Source: Mesorhizobium ciceri biovar biserrulae WSM1271
GTDB lineage: Bacteria; Pseudomonadota; Alphaproteobacteria; Rhizobiales; Rhizobiaceae
Assembly: GCF_000185905.1 (NCBI RefSeq)
Contig: NC_014923.1
Coordinates: 5,293,501-5,357,500 of the forward strand
Direction: 5' to 3'
DNA: 64,000 bases
The position numbers and the translations under genes are program-made. The notes below the pieces were generated by a model. It was not told where the DNA came from. It saw only the letters and a program-made list of their open reading frames with translations, and searched no databases. Below, piece after piece: positions 54,890 through 63,643 of this stretch; position 1 is the stretch's first letter, and each line of letters starts with the position of its first letter.

Positions 54890-54905
54890 TGGCACGACGC
54901 TTGCA
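54890..54905 (+). promoter_or_regulatory. Sigma-54 promoter of dctA
   Basis: TGGCACGACGCTTGCA matches the -24/-12 consensus TGGCACG-N4-TTGCA exactly, about 90 bp ahead of the dctA ATG and downstream of the DctD sites. Confidence 0.93.
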
Positions 54906-54996
54906 AAACTGTTTTCAGCGGCGTGCGACCGGAGCGCCGCGATGGGAGAAGTCACGCAGGCGATCCGTTTTCGCCCATCCGGCCAGGGAGAGTTCG

Positions 54997-56325
54997 ATGC
55001 ACATCGCAGACCAATCACGCGCGCTTGCCGCGCAGCGCAAGCCTTTCTATGCCCAACTCTACGTGCAGGTGCTCGTCGCGATCACCGTCGGCATCCTGCT
55101 CGGCCATTTCTATCCGTCGGTCGGCGAGAGCATGAAGCCGCTCGGCGACGCCTTCATCAAGCTGGTCAAGATGATCATCGCCCCGGTCATCTTCCTGACC
55201 GTGACAACGGGCATTGCCGGCATGAGCGACCTGCAGAAGGTCGGGCGTGTTGCCGGCAAGGCGATGCTCTATTTCCTCACCTTTTCGACGTTGGCGCTGA
55301 TCATCGGCCTTGTCGTCGCCAATGTCGTGCAGCCGGGCGCCGGCTTCAACATCGACCCGGCGACGCTCGACGCCTCGACCGTCAACACCTACGCCGCCAA
55401 GGCGCACGATCAGTCGGTCACCGGGTTCCTGATGAACATCATCCCGTCGACCATCGTCGGCGCCTTCGCCGACGGCGACATCCTGCAGGTCCTGTTCTTC
55501 TCGGTGCTGTTCGGCATCGCGCTGGCGCTGGTCGGCGACAAGGGCGAGCCCGTCCTCAATTTCCTGCAGGCGCTGACGACGCCGATCTTCAAGCTGGTCA
55601 GCGTGCTGATGAAGGCCGCCCCCATCGGTGCCTTCGGCGCCATGGCCTTCACCATCGGCAAATACGGCATCGGCGCGGTCATCAATCTCGCCATGCTGGT
55701 CGGCACCTTTTACGTGACGTCGTTCCTGTTCGTGTTCATCGTGCTGGGTGCGGTCTGCCGCTACAACGGATTCTCCATCCTGGCGCTGATCCGCTACATC
55801 AAGGAAGAGCTGCTTTTGGTGCTGGGCACCTCCTCGTCGGAGGCCGCCCTGCCCTCGCTGATGGAAAAGATGGAGAAGGCCGGCGCCAAGCGCTCGGTGG
55901 TCGGCCTGGTCATCCCGACCGGCTATTCCTTCAACCTCGACGGCACCAACATCTACATGACCTTGGCGGCGCTGTTCATTGCACAGGCGACCAACATCCA
56001 CCTGTCGATGGGTGACCAGATCCTGCTGCTGCTGGTGGCCATGCTCTCGTCCAAGGGTGCCGCCGGCATCACCGGAGCGGGCTTCATCACCCTTGCCGCC
56101 ACGCTGTCGGTGGTTCCGGCGGTGCCGGTCGCCGGTATGGCGCTGATCCTCGGCGTCGACCGCTTCATGTCGGAATGCCGGGCGCTGACCAACTTCGTTG
56201 GCAATGCCGTCGCCACGCTGGTGGTGGCGCGCTGGGAAGGCGAACTCGACGAGGCCAAGCTGGCGAGGGCGCTGGCGGGCACGGCTGACGACAGCCTGCC
56301 GGCGGATGTCGTCCCCGCCGAGTAA
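54997..56325 (+). CDS. dctA: C4-dicarboxylate transporter DctA
   Basis: The 442-residue product is a DAACS-family H+/Na+ dicarboxylate symporter. It shows FYAQLYVQVLVAITVGILLG, FIKLVKMIIAPVIFLTVTTG, LGTSSSEAALPSLMEKME (the SSS re-entrant loop) and PTGYSFNLDGTNIYMTLAAL. It imports succinate, fumarate and malate, and in rhizobia it is needed for symbiotic nitrogen fixation. I chose the ATG at 54997 after GGGAGAG. A much longer open frame upstream overlaps dctB antisense. It is transcribed from the sigma-54 promoter at 54890 under DctBD and ends at a strong terminator. Confidence 0.95.
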   Translation: MHIADQSRALAAQRKPFYAQLYVQVLVAITVGILLGHFYPSVGESMKPLGDAFIKLVKMIIAPVIFLTVTTGIAGMSDLQKVGRVAGKAMLYFLTFSTLALIIGLVVANVVQPGAGFNIDPATLDASTVNTYAAKAHDQSVTGFLMNIIPSTIVGAFADGDILQVLFFSVLFGIALALVGDKGEPVLNFLQALTTPIFKLVSVLMKAAPIGAFGAMAFTIGKYGIGAVINLAMLVGTFYVTSFLFVFIVLGAVCRYNGFSILALIRYIKEELLLVLGTSSSEAALPSLMEKMEKAGAKRSVVGLVIPTGYSFNLDGTNIYMTLAALFIAQATNIHLSMGDQILLLLVAMLSSKGAAGITGAGFITLAATLSVVPAVPVAGMALILGVDRFMSECRALTNFVGNAVATLVVARWEGELDEAKLARALAGTADDSLPADVVPAE

Positions 56326-56345
56326 CCACGCGTGGCTTATGCGTA

Positions 56346-56376
56346 AAAGGCCGGAGGCATGCTGCCTCCGGCCTTT
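56346..56376. terminator. Bidirectional intrinsic terminator after dctA
   Basis: AAAGGCCGGAGGCA (56346-56359) and TGCCTCCGGCCTTT (56363-56376) form a perfect 14-bp stem with a TGC loop, between convergent dctA and the ROK gene. Confidence 0.92.
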
Positions 56377-56392
56377 GTCATGCAGTCGCACG

Positions 56393-57421
56393 TCAGACGG
56401 TGCCGATCTTGCTCAGTGGTGTGTCCGGATATGTGCTTGGGCCGACAGGCATGCGGGCGGCAATCGTGCCCTCGTCGTCGAACAGCACAAGGCTGGCGGC
56501 GCCGACGAGCCCAGCATGGCGGCCGAGCTGTGCTGGAACGACCGGTACGTCGCGATAGGCGCGCATGGCCCGCTGCCTGATGGTTGCCTCGATGGTCGGC
56601 GCCATCAGGTCGAGCCCATTGGCGATGCCGCCGCCGACGACCAGCACATCGGGCGAATAGAGATGTAACAGGTTGGTGAAGCCGACGCCCAGCCAGCGGG
56701 CTTCCTCGTCCAGCAAGGCCGAGGCAAGATCGTCGCGCAGCCGTGCCGCCTCGACGACGTGGCGGCCGGTCACCTCCGCATCCGCTGACAGGCGCCGCAA
56801 GGCAGAGCCGTCGCCGGCCGCCGTGGCGGCGGTGGCGCGGCGGCCGAGCGCGGTTCCCGAAGCGATGGCCTCGAAGCAGCCGATGACGCCGCACACGCAA
56901 CGCTCGCCCTCATTGGTGATGGTCATGTGACCGATCTCGGCGGCAAGGCCACGGCGGCCATGCAGGATGCGCCCATCGACGACGACACCGCCGCCGATGC
57001 CGGTCGACACCGTGACAAAGACCAGCGAGCGAGCGCCATGGCCGGCGCCGAAGCGCCATTCGCCGAGCGCCGCGGCATTGGCGTCGTTCTCCAGACGGAC
57101 CGGCAGGCCGAGCCGCCGCTCGAGGATGTCGGCAAGCGGTACATCCAGCCAGCCGGTGAGTGTCGGCGGGCCGACGGCGATGCCGGCCAGCGGATCAAGC
57201 GGTCCCGGCGCACCGACACCGACGCCGACGACCGACAGTGCCGGGGCTTCGGCATGGACGGTCGCCGCCAGCGCCTCGATCTGGCCGATCACCACGTCTG
57301 GACCGGCCTGCGCCTGCGTCGGCACCGCCGCGAATGCCAGGATCTTGCCTTCGCGGTCGACCAAGGCGGCGCGAAGCTCCGTCCCGCCAAGATCGATCGC
57401 AAGGGCGGCTTCCGTTGTCAT
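56393..57421 (-). CDS. ROK-family sugar kinase
   Basis: The 342-residue product matches ROK kinases: N-terminal ATP motif AIDLGGTELRAALVD, the ENDANAAALGEWRFGAG block, GTGIGGGVV, the zinc site CVCGVIGCFEAIASG with EIGHMTI upstream, and VLVVGGGIANG. It phosphorylates a hexose at C6. It is the last gene of a leftward sugar operon and overlaps the epimerase gene by 4 bp. With the RPE-type epimerase beside it, allose or allulose is one possible substrate, as inferred. Confidence 0.88.
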   Translation of the reverse strand: MTTEAALAIDLGGTELRAALVDREGKILAFAAVPTQAQAGPDVVIGQIEALAATVHAEAPALSVVGVGVGAPGPLDPLAGIAVGPPTLTGWLDVPLADILERRLGLPVRLENDANAAALGEWRFGAGHGARSLVFVTVSTGIGGGVVVDGRILHGRRGLAAEIGHMTITNEGERCVCGVIGCFEAIASGTALGRRATAATAAGDGSALRRLSADAEVTGRHVVEAARLRDDLASALLDEEARWLGVGFTNLLHLYSPDVLVVGGGIANGLDLMAPTIEATIRQRAMRAYRDVPVVPAQLGRHAGLVGAASLVLFDDEGTIAARMPVGPSTYPDTPLSKIGTV

Positions 57422-58140
57422 GCCGCGACCTTCAAGCCGTGCAGCCAGCCGATGCGGCCGGCGAGGTCCTTGTCACCGAAGGCGAGCGAACCGAGAACCA
57501 CGGTTTCGGCGCCGGCGGCACGCAGCAACGGCACGGTCTCGTGGCGGATGCCGCCGTCGGCGGCCAGAACCACTTGCGCCTCACGGCCGGCCTTTCTCAG
57601 GATAGCGCGGGTAGCGCCCAGCCTGTCGCAGGCCTTGTCCGACAGGCTCTGTCCCTTGACGCCGATTGCGGTTCCAAGAAGCGTTACGAAGGCGACTTCC
57701 GGGACGAAGGCCGTCACCGCTTCCACAGGCGTCTCCAGCCTGAGCACGACGCCCGCCTCGGCGCCGAGCTCCCGCGCCAGCCGCACGGCGCGCAATCCCG
57801 CCTCGCCATTCTCGGCATGGACGCTGATCATGTCGGCGCCGGCTTCGATGAACTGGCGCGTCTGCGCCTCGACGATTGCTTCATCGACCATCAGGTGGAC
57901 ATGGATCGGCTTGGCCGTCAGCCCGGCGATGCGGGCGACGAGGTCGGGGAAGAACAGGAAGGACGGGGCGAAATGACCGTCCGCCACATCGATATGATGA
58001 AGATCGACATAGGGTTCGATGCGCTTCAAGTCGTTCTCGAAATTGGCAAGATTGGCAGACCAGAGCGAGAATTCGGCGATCATGCGATCGCGTGGCAGTT
58101 CGGCGATGGCGGCCGGGCCGGAGAGAGATTTCGAGATCAT
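57418..58140 (-). CDS. Ribulose/allulose-phosphate 3-epimerase family protein
   Basis: The 240-residue product is a (beta/alpha)8 pentulose-phosphate epimerase: EFSLWSANLANFENDLKRIE, DLHHIDVADGHFAPSFLF with the metal-binding His and Asp, PIHVHLMVD, and GGIRHETVPLLRAAGAETVVLG. It departs from housekeeping Rpe (ASILSAD at the N-terminus is replaced by SLWSAN), as AlsE-like allulose-6-phosphate 3-epimerases do. It overlaps its neighbours by 4 bp on both sides. It probably isomerises the ketose phosphate produced in this operon. Confidence 0.85.
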   Translation of the reverse strand: MISKSLSGPAAIAELPRDRMIAEFSLWSANLANFENDLKRIEPYVDLHHIDVADGHFAPSFLFFPDLVARIAGLTAKPIHVHLMVDEAIVEAQTRQFIEAGADMISVHAENGEAGLRAVRLARELGAEAGVVLRLETPVEAVTAFVPEVAFVTLLGTAIGVKGQSLSDKACDRLGATRAILRKAGREAQVVLAADGGIRHETVPLLRAAGAETVVLGSLAFGDKDLAGRIGWLHGLKVAA

Positions 58141-58970
58141 GATTGGTCCTGCTTGTCAAAATTTGTGTTGAGAAAGCTGCCGATGGCGGCGCGGATTTCG
58201 GCGAAATGGCGCTCCTTGTCGGTGGCCTTCGGCGTCACCTCGACAAAGGCGGCATTGGGGATGGTGTCTGCAAGGCTGCGCGCGGTGGCCAGCGGATGGA
58301 CGAGATCGATGCCGCTGCCGATGACGAGTGTCGGGAGCGCGAGGCCGGCGGCCGCTGCCCGCGTCACGCCGGGCCCATCGTTTGCGATTGCTCGCATCAC
58401 CTCGGCGAAAACATTCGCGTTGGCGCGCGCGAAGAAGCCGAGCAGGGAAGCAAGATTGTCCGGCGCTGCGGTTCGAAAGCGTGCGGCCGTCGCGGAGGCC
58501 GCGAAGATATCTCGCGCGTCATCCAGCGGACGGCTGAGGATGAGCTCCGCCACTTCCACGTAAGGGCGCATGTTTTGCGGTGCCGCGTCGAAAGCCCAGG
58601 CAGGGCGAACAAGCACCAGACCTGTGACCCTATCCGGGTGCCGGGCCGCAAGCCGCAAGGCGATTGCCGCGCCCATCGAGATGCCGCCGGCGACGAAACG
58701 GTCGAGGCCGACCGCATCCGCGGCGGCCAGCACATCATCGGCGAACATCGCGATCGAAAACGGCCGTGTCGTGCCGGCGCCAGAGCTGCCCTGAGCGCGG
58801 CATTCGACGGTCAGTCGGCGGCATGAGGGACCATCGGGAAAGTTCTGCGCCACTTGTGCCGCATCACCGCCGAGGCCGTGCTGGAAGACGACGGGAGGCC
58901 TGCCCTGCCCCGTGTCGAAGACACGAAGCGATGCATCGTCGCGAAGCAGGATCGTTGGCGCGGCGACCAT
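58137..58970 (-). CDS. Alpha/beta hydrolase
   Basis: The 277-residue product has an oxyanion loop QHGLGGDAAQVAQNF, a nucleophile elbow GGISMGAAIALRLAARHPDRV (Ser in SMG), an acid around SGIDLVHPLATA and a catalytic His near TPKATDKERHFAEIR. It resembles general lactonase/esterase hydrolases. In a sugar operon it could open a sugar lactone. It overlaps the epimerase gene by 4 bp and touches the TIM-barrel gene upstream by 1 bp. Confidence 0.8.
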   Translation of the reverse strand: MVAAPTILLRDDASLRVFDTGQGRPPVVFQHGLGGDAAQVAQNFPDGPSCRRLTVECRAQGSSGAGTTRPFSIAMFADDVLAAADAVGLDRFVAGGISMGAAIALRLAARHPDRVTGLVLVRPAWAFDAAPQNMRPYVEVAELILSRPLDDARDIFAASATAARFRTAAPDNLASLLGFFARANANVFAEVMRAIANDGPGVTRAAAAGLALPTLVIGSGIDLVHPLATARSLADTIPNAAFVEVTPKATDKERHFAEIRAAIGSFLNTNFDKQDQS

Positions 58971-59788
58971 CAGAGGAGTCCCCGCAGAAAGGCTGCGACG
59001 CCGGGGGCTTCATCGGCGGACAGCCCGTGGGTGACGAGCGATCCGTCGAAGCCCGCTGCCTTCAGCCGTGAAACAAAATGCGGAAAATCGACGATGCCTT
59101 GTCCGGCGGTGGCAAAGCGGCCGTCACCAGAGCGATCCTTGGCGTGCGCCATGGCGATATGGCCGGCAGCCTCGTCGATCGCGGCGGCGACGATGGCGCG
59201 CGCTTCGTGTTGCGTCGCGTGCTCGAACAGGTTCGCCGGATCGAGCACGATCTTCAGATGCTTCGATCCCATTTCGGCGATCAGCCTGGTCGCGTCCCTG
59301 GCCGAGGTAACGATGTTGGCCTGCTCGGGCTCGACGCCGAGATCGACGCCGGCGTCTTCGGCAAGCGCCAGCGCTTTCTCCATCTCGGCGGCCATGTCGG
59401 ACCAGGCGGCCGGCGTGCTATTGTCGGGATGATACGCCCATTGATCGGCGGCATTGCGCGAGCCGGTGCAGAGCGTGACCAGCGGAATACCGAGGGCCGC
59501 CGCCGTCTCGATGACGACGGCAAGACGGCGAAGACCATCGTCGCGCACAGCCTTGTCGGGATGCGCCATGTTGTAGGTGCCCGACAGCGCGGCCAGCGAA
59601 ACGCCTGACGATCGCACTGCGGCACGGACGGAAGCGATGGCATCTGCCGGCACGACATCCGGCATCGACGGCAGGCCGGCGCAGGCGAGATTGAACTGCG
59701 TCGTCTCATAGCCAGCCTGCTTAACCGCCGTCAGCACGGCAGCCGGCTCTGTGCCGGCAAATGTCTTGGCGAAAATGCCGAGACGCAT
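58970..59788 (-). CDS. Sugar phosphate isomerase/epimerase (xylose-isomerase-like TIM barrel)
   Basis: The 272-residue product has the AP-endonuclease-2/xylose-isomerase-like TIM barrel: LGIFAKTFAGTEPAAVLTAVKQAGY at the start, VSLAALSGTYNMAHPD, GVDLGVEPEQANIV with the metal Glu, KHLKIVLDPANLFEH, and AHAKDRSGDG with a His. Enzymes of this class epimerise or isomerise free sugars or inososes. A second member is encoded two genes upstream (60876-61697). It is packed between the hydrolase and the dehydrogenase genes. Confidence 0.85.
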   Translation of the reverse strand: MRLGIFAKTFAGTEPAAVLTAVKQAGYETTQFNLACAGLPSMPDVVPADAIASVRAAVRSSGVSLAALSGTYNMAHPDKAVRDDGLRRLAVVIETAAALGIPLVTLCTGSRNAADQWAYHPDNSTPAAWSDMAAEMEKALALAEDAGVDLGVEPEQANIVTSARDATRLIAEMGSKHLKIVLDPANLFEHATQHEARAIVAAAIDEAAGHIAMAHAKDRSGDGRFATAGQGIVDFPHFVSRLKAAGFDGSLVTHGLSADEAPGVAAFLRGLL

Positions 59789-60864
59789 CAGACCGCTCCC
59801 GAAACCGAGGCGAGTTCGACCCGTTCACCTGTCTCGACCGAACGCGCGATGGCGACCATGGCGCGGATCGAGGCGATGCCGTCCTCGACATTGGCGCCGC
59901 GCATCGGCGTGCCGTTCAGGACTGTATCCGCTAGGCCTTCCAGTTGGCGGCGGAAGAAGTGGCCGTCGGCGCCGAGCGGCTTGTGGGCGGTGGCGGTCTT
60001 CTCGTGAAATATCTCGACCTCGCTGGCGCGGAAGTACCAGGGGTTGAAGGTTTTCGCGATGACGGAGCCGTTCTCGCCATAGAGCTGAAAACCTTCGTGC
60101 CAGTCCATGCGCACGGCAACGGTCAGGTCGAGATGCCCGAGCGCGCCGCTGGCGAACTCGGTCTCGACGAACCAGCAATAGGCGCCGAATTTCTCATTGA
60201 GGCGGGCGCGCACGGCAACGATATCGCCGCACAGGAAACGCGCCGTGTCGACGAGATGCGAGCCGTGCGCCAGCATGAAATATTGCCTGAGATCAGCCTT
60301 GGGATTGCCGGTCGGCTTCTTCGCCAGCTTGCTGGTGACCGGCAGCGGCTGAATGGCATCGGTGTTGGTGTAGCGATGGGTGGAATCGCAGTACCAGGCC
60401 TTCAGCGCCAGCACCTCGCCGATCTCGTCGCGCACGAAGTCGCGCGCCGCCTCCAGCGCCGGGTCGAAGCGCTTCATGTGACCGACCTGCAGGACCTTGC
60501 CCGAGCGCCTGACCGCCTGCGCCAGTGCCTCGCCTTCCTCCACCGAGGTGCCGATCGGCTTTTCGCACAGGACATGCTTTCCCGCATCGAGCGCCTTGAT
60601 CGACATCGGCACGTGATAGGCGTCCGACGTGGCGACGATCACCGCTTCCAGTTCGGGATCGGCGAGCATGGCGTCGTAGTCGGCATACATCTTTTGCGGC
60701 TCGTAGGTGGCGCCCATGCGGGCGAGCAGATCGGGTGCCGCGTCGCAGATGGCGTAGAGGTCGGCATTCCCAGCCTTCACGCAGGATTGCAGATGCGCGA
60801 ACTGCGCGATGGGGCCGCAGCCGAGCACACCGACCCTGAGGCGTCTGTCTTGTTTCTTGATCAT
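59788..60864 (-). CDS. Gfo/Idh/MocA-family sugar dehydrogenase
   Basis: The 358-residue product has an N-terminal Rossmann domain (RVGVLGCGPIAQFAHLQSCVKAG), the signature HVLCEKPIGTSVEEGEAL with the EKP motif, and the C-terminal alpha/beta domain (VGHMKRFDPALEAARDFV, HGSHLVDTARFL). It oxidises a hydroxyl of a sugar, inositol or amino-sugar with NAD(P). With two TIM-barrel isomerases beside it, a 3-keto-sugar or inosose route is plausible. The start at 60864 is 11 bp after the second TIM-barrel gene. Confidence 0.88.
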   Translation of the reverse strand: MIKKQDRRLRVGVLGCGPIAQFAHLQSCVKAGNADLYAICDAAPDLLARMGATYEPQKMYADYDAMLADPELEAVIVATSDAYHVPMSIKALDAGKHVLCEKPIGTSVEEGEALAQAVRRSGKVLQVGHMKRFDPALEAARDFVRDEIGEVLALKAWYCDSTHRYTNTDAIQPLPVTSKLAKKPTGNPKADLRQYFMLAHGSHLVDTARFLCGDIVAVRARLNEKFGAYCWFVETEFASGALGHLDLTVAVRMDWHEGFQLYGENGSVIAKTFNPWYFRASEVEIFHEKTATAHKPLGADGHFFRRQLEGLADTVLNGTPMRGANVEDGIASIRAMVAIARSVETGERVELASVSGAV

Positions 60865-60875
60865 CGTCTCGTTCT

Positions 60876-61697
60876 TCAGGCGCCCAAGCTGCGCATTGTC
60901 TGGCGGTTGGTTTTTACCGCGCCGGCGGGATCGGCGGCGGCCGTTTCGGATTCCTCCTCCAGCACCAGCCAGCCGTTGAAGCGCGGTGCGGTGTTGGCGA
61001 TCTCGATCACCGCCGGCGTGTCGCAGACGCCCTTGCCGAGCATGGCCCAGGTGCCGTTGGCATCGACGTCCTTGAGGTGGATGTAGCGGATGCGGTCGCG
61101 GTAGGTGCGCAGCGTATCGGACATGTCCTTGTGGCCGCGCAGTATATGGCCGGTATCCGGTACCCAGCCGACCAGGTCGGGGTCGAGCAAGGCAAAGATC
61201 GCGTCGTAATCGGCGCGGTCGAACAGCAGCGTGTTGTGGTGCGAGCTGGGATGCACCGCAACCTGGACCCCGGCCTTGCGTCCGATCTCGCCGGCGTTGT
61301 TGTAGACATCGGCCGCGATGGCGAACTTCTCGTCGCGCGGCCCGTCGGACACCACCGTCGCCGAGCCCATCGAGACCAGCGCGCCCGGGAACGCAGCCGC
61401 GAAGCCGATCCAGCGTTTGACGGTCTCGAGATCGTCGCCGATCTTCTCCTTCAGCGTAAAGCCACTGTTCGAGCCAAAGGCGAAAGAAACCAGCGTCAGC
61501 CCCGACGTCTTCAGCGCGGCGGCGAACTCCTCCGGCTTGTCGCCATAATGTCCGATCATGGTGTCGGTGATCTCGATGCCGGCATAGCCACCGTCAGAGA
61601 TCGCCCTCAGCAGATCGTCGGGGCCGCCGGTGAACCGGTCTCCCAGCATTTCCCAGGTGAAGGTCTGGCAGCCGACTTTGAGGTCTTTCACGTTCAT
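60876..61697 (-). CDS. Sugar phosphate isomerase/epimerase (xylose-isomerase-like TIM barrel)
   Basis: The 273-residue product is a second member of the xylose-isomerase-like TIM-barrel family: KVGCQTFTWEMLGDRFTGGPDDL, GYAGIEITDTMIGHYGD, VAVHPSSHHNTLLFD, GWVPDTGHILRGHKDM with metal-binding Asp/His, and IRYIHLKDVDANGTWAMLG. It resembles inosose dehydratase/isomerase-type enzymes (IolE/IolH-like), although the exact reaction is not deducible. It is the first enzyme gene after the ABC permeases in the operon, 63 bp from the MalG-type gene. Confidence 0.85.
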   Translation of the reverse strand: MNVKDLKVGCQTFTWEMLGDRFTGGPDDLLRAISDGGYAGIEITDTMIGHYGDKPEEFAAALKTSGLTLVSFAFGSNSGFTLKEKIGDDLETVKRWIGFAAAFPGALVSMGSATVVSDGPRDEKFAIAADVYNNAGEIGRKAGVQVAVHPSSHHNTLLFDRADYDAIFALLDPDLVGWVPDTGHILRGHKDMSDTLRTYRDRIRYIHLKDVDANGTWAMLGKGVCDTPAVIEIANTAPRFNGWLVLEEESETAAADPAGAVKTNRQTMRSLGA

Positions 61698-61760
61698 CCT
61701 TTCAATCCTTGATACCGCTTATTGATTGATGCCACCCTGCGTCGCCGTGGGATGAACATC

Positions 61761-62603
61761 CTACTTGACCGAGCCCGCGGTCATGCCGGCGAGGAAGTAC
61801 CTCTGGGCAACGAGGTAGATGAGCAAGAGCGGTAGCGAGCCGAGCACGCTCATCGCCATCATCTGGTTCCATTCGAAGGCATGCTGCCCCATCAACAGCT
61901 GGATGCCGATCGGGACGGTTCGCATGGACGTCGATTTCGTCAGCGTCAGCGCAAAGAGAAATTCGTTCCAGCACAACAGGAAGGTGTAGACCGACGTCGC
62001 CACGATACCAGGCAGTGAAATCGGGACAATCACCCGCCAAAGCGCGGTCCAGCTGCTGCCGCCGTCGACAGCCACGGCTTCATCGAGATCGCGGGGCAAG
62101 GTGTTCAGATATCCCGTCATCAGCAGGATCGCGTAGGGCAGCGTAAACACCAGGTAGGTCAGGATCAGCGCGACGTAGGTATCGAAGATACCGTATGAGA
62201 CGACAAGCCCGAAGAAGGGGATCAAAAGTGTGATCGGCGGAATCGTCTGCGTGCTGATGATGATTGTGTTCAGGCTGCCCTTGCCGCGGAAATTGAAGCG
62301 GCTGAACCCGTAGGCCGCCAGCAAGGCGATCAGCACCGTCAGCACGGTCACCGCTCCCGCCACGAAATAGCTGTTGAAGAAGAAGCGCAGCTTTACCGGG
62401 TCGCCAAGGATGGCTGCATACGCTTCCAGCGTGAACGCCTTTGGCAGGATGGTTGGTGGCAGGGCAAAGATTTCGGTATTCGATTTGAACGAGCTGCTCA
62501 GCATCCAGTAGATCGGGAATGCCGCGAAAAAGAGCCCTGCTGCAAGCGCTACATGGAGCGCCACGGTGATCAGCCTGTCTTTCGGCGTGTGCCTTTTCCT
62601 CAT
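61761..62603 (-). CDS. Carbohydrate ABC transporter permease (MalG type)
   Basis: The 280-residue product has six hydrophobic helices and the cytoplasmic EAA loop LPRDLDEAVAVDGGSSWTAL (about residues 170-190) of MalG-type permeases. It pairs with the MalF-type permease just upstream (5-bp gap) and a periplasmic binding protein cut by the window edge. No ATPase gene is seen in the window part of the operon, so it is either further right or a shared MsmK-type ATPase is used. Confidence 0.9.
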   Translation of the reverse strand: MRKRHTPKDRLITVALHVALAAGLFFAAFPIYWMLSSSFKSNTEIFALPPTILPKAFTLEAYAAILGDPVKLRFFFNSYFVAGAVTVLTVLIALLAAYGFSRFNFRGKGSLNTIIISTQTIPPITLLIPFFGLVVSYGIFDTYVALILTYLVFTLPYAILLMTGYLNTLPRDLDEAVAVDGGSSWTALWRVIVPISLPGIVATSVYTFLLCWNEFLFALTLTKSTSMRTVPIGIQLLMGQHAFEWNQMMAMSVLGSLPLLLIYLVAQRYFLAGMTAGSVK

Positions 62604-62608
62604 GGTGA

Positions 62609-63505
62609 TTACCGAGCCTTTTGATAGCGAATATAGAACAGCGTCAGGCCGAGAGAGATCAGCAGGATGACCACGGCGCTGGCCGAAGCCTGCGACAGGT
62701 TGTAGCTCGAAAATGCCAGCTTGTACGTGTAGGTGCTGAGGACCTCGGTCGAGTAGATCGGGCCACCGCCCGTCGTTATCCAGATTAGCGGGAAGACCTG
62801 CATGGTCCAGATGAAGTCGAGCAGCGAGATGCTGATGATGATCGGCATCAGCTGCGGAATGGTGATGAAGATCAGCTTCTGGTAGGCTTTCGCCCCGTCG
62901 ATATCGGCGGCCTCGTAGAAATCCTTGGGAATGCCCTGCAAACCCGCGAGCAAACTGACCATGAAGAGCGGGTAGCCCGCCCAGATATTGGCAAAAGTGA
63001 CTGCATGCAGCGCGGTCTCAGGCGAGGAAAACCATTCGACCTTGGAACCGATGATGCCGATTTGCATGAGAATACTGTTCACGACACCGTTCGGCTCAAG
63101 CAGGAGGCGCCAGATCACGGCGATGATCACCGCGGTGAACAGCCAGGGCAGTATGTAGAGCACGCGCAGAATGTTGCGCAGCGCCGGATTGATGCGGTCG
63201 CTGTTCAGCATGAGCGCGAAGACCATGCCGATGGTCATGTGGAAAATGACACTCATGCATGTGAAGTAGAGCGTGTGCCACAGCGAAGCCCAGAACACGG
63301 GGTCGTCGAAGATCGCCTGGTAGTGCTTCAGTCCGGCAAAGGATGGGTCACGACGCAGCACCGCGCTGTTCTGGAACGAGTAGGCAATCACCGTCACCAT
63401 CGGCAGCAGCATCAGGAGCCCGATTATGAGCAGCGAGGGCGACAGATAGAGGTAGGGTGCGACCGCTCGTTTGAGCTTGTGGTGGGAGCGCTTTTGCCGG
63501 GTCAT
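62609..63505 (-). CDS. Carbohydrate ABC transporter permease (MalF/UgpA type)
   Basis: The 298-residue product has six helices and the EAA loop GIPKDFYEAADIDGAKAYQKL (about residues 190-210). A basic N-terminus (MTRQKRSHHKLKRAV) precedes the first helix. It forms the channel with the MalG-type subunit encoded 5 bp downstream. The gene follows the binding-protein gene after a 138-bp gap that contains a stable hairpin, a common arrangement to give more binding protein than permease. Confidence 0.9.
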   Translation of the reverse strand: MTRQKRSHHKLKRAVAPYLYLSPSLLIIGLLMLLPMVTVIAYSFQNSAVLRRDPSFAGLKHYQAIFDDPVFWASLWHTLYFTCMSVIFHMTIGMVFALMLNSDRINPALRNILRVLYILPWLFTAVIIAVIWRLLLEPNGVVNSILMQIGIIGSKVEWFSSPETALHAVTFANIWAGYPLFMVSLLAGLQGIPKDFYEAADIDGAKAYQKLIFITIPQLMPIIISISLLDFIWTMQVFPLIWITTGGGPIYSTEVLSTYTYKLAFSSYNLSQASASAVVILLISLGLTLFYIRYQKAR

Positions 63506-63583
63506 GTGCCAACCTTGGGATACGCCTTCAAGGGAAGGTAAGCTTTCAAAAACAAGTCCACTCAGAATGCCGATCCGTTGTTG

Positions 63584-63615
63584 CCGGGTGGCCTGCCCGA
63601 AGTCAGGTCACCCGG
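63584..63615 (-). other. Intercistronic hairpin between binding-protein and permease genes
   Basis: CCGGGTGGCCTG (63584-63595) and CAGGTCACCCGG (63604-63615) pair with one mismatch over an 8-base loop. There is no T-run, so it fits an mRNA-stabilising or attenuating stem after the binding-protein gene rather than a full terminator. Confidence 0.6.
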
Positions 63616-63643
63616 TCGAAGACAGCAAACGGGAACAGGCCGA

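Noticed and set aside
54364..54996. N-terminal extension of dctA into the dctB region
   Set aside because: It overlaps the DctD sites and sigma-54 promoter, and DctA proteins start near MHIADQSR.
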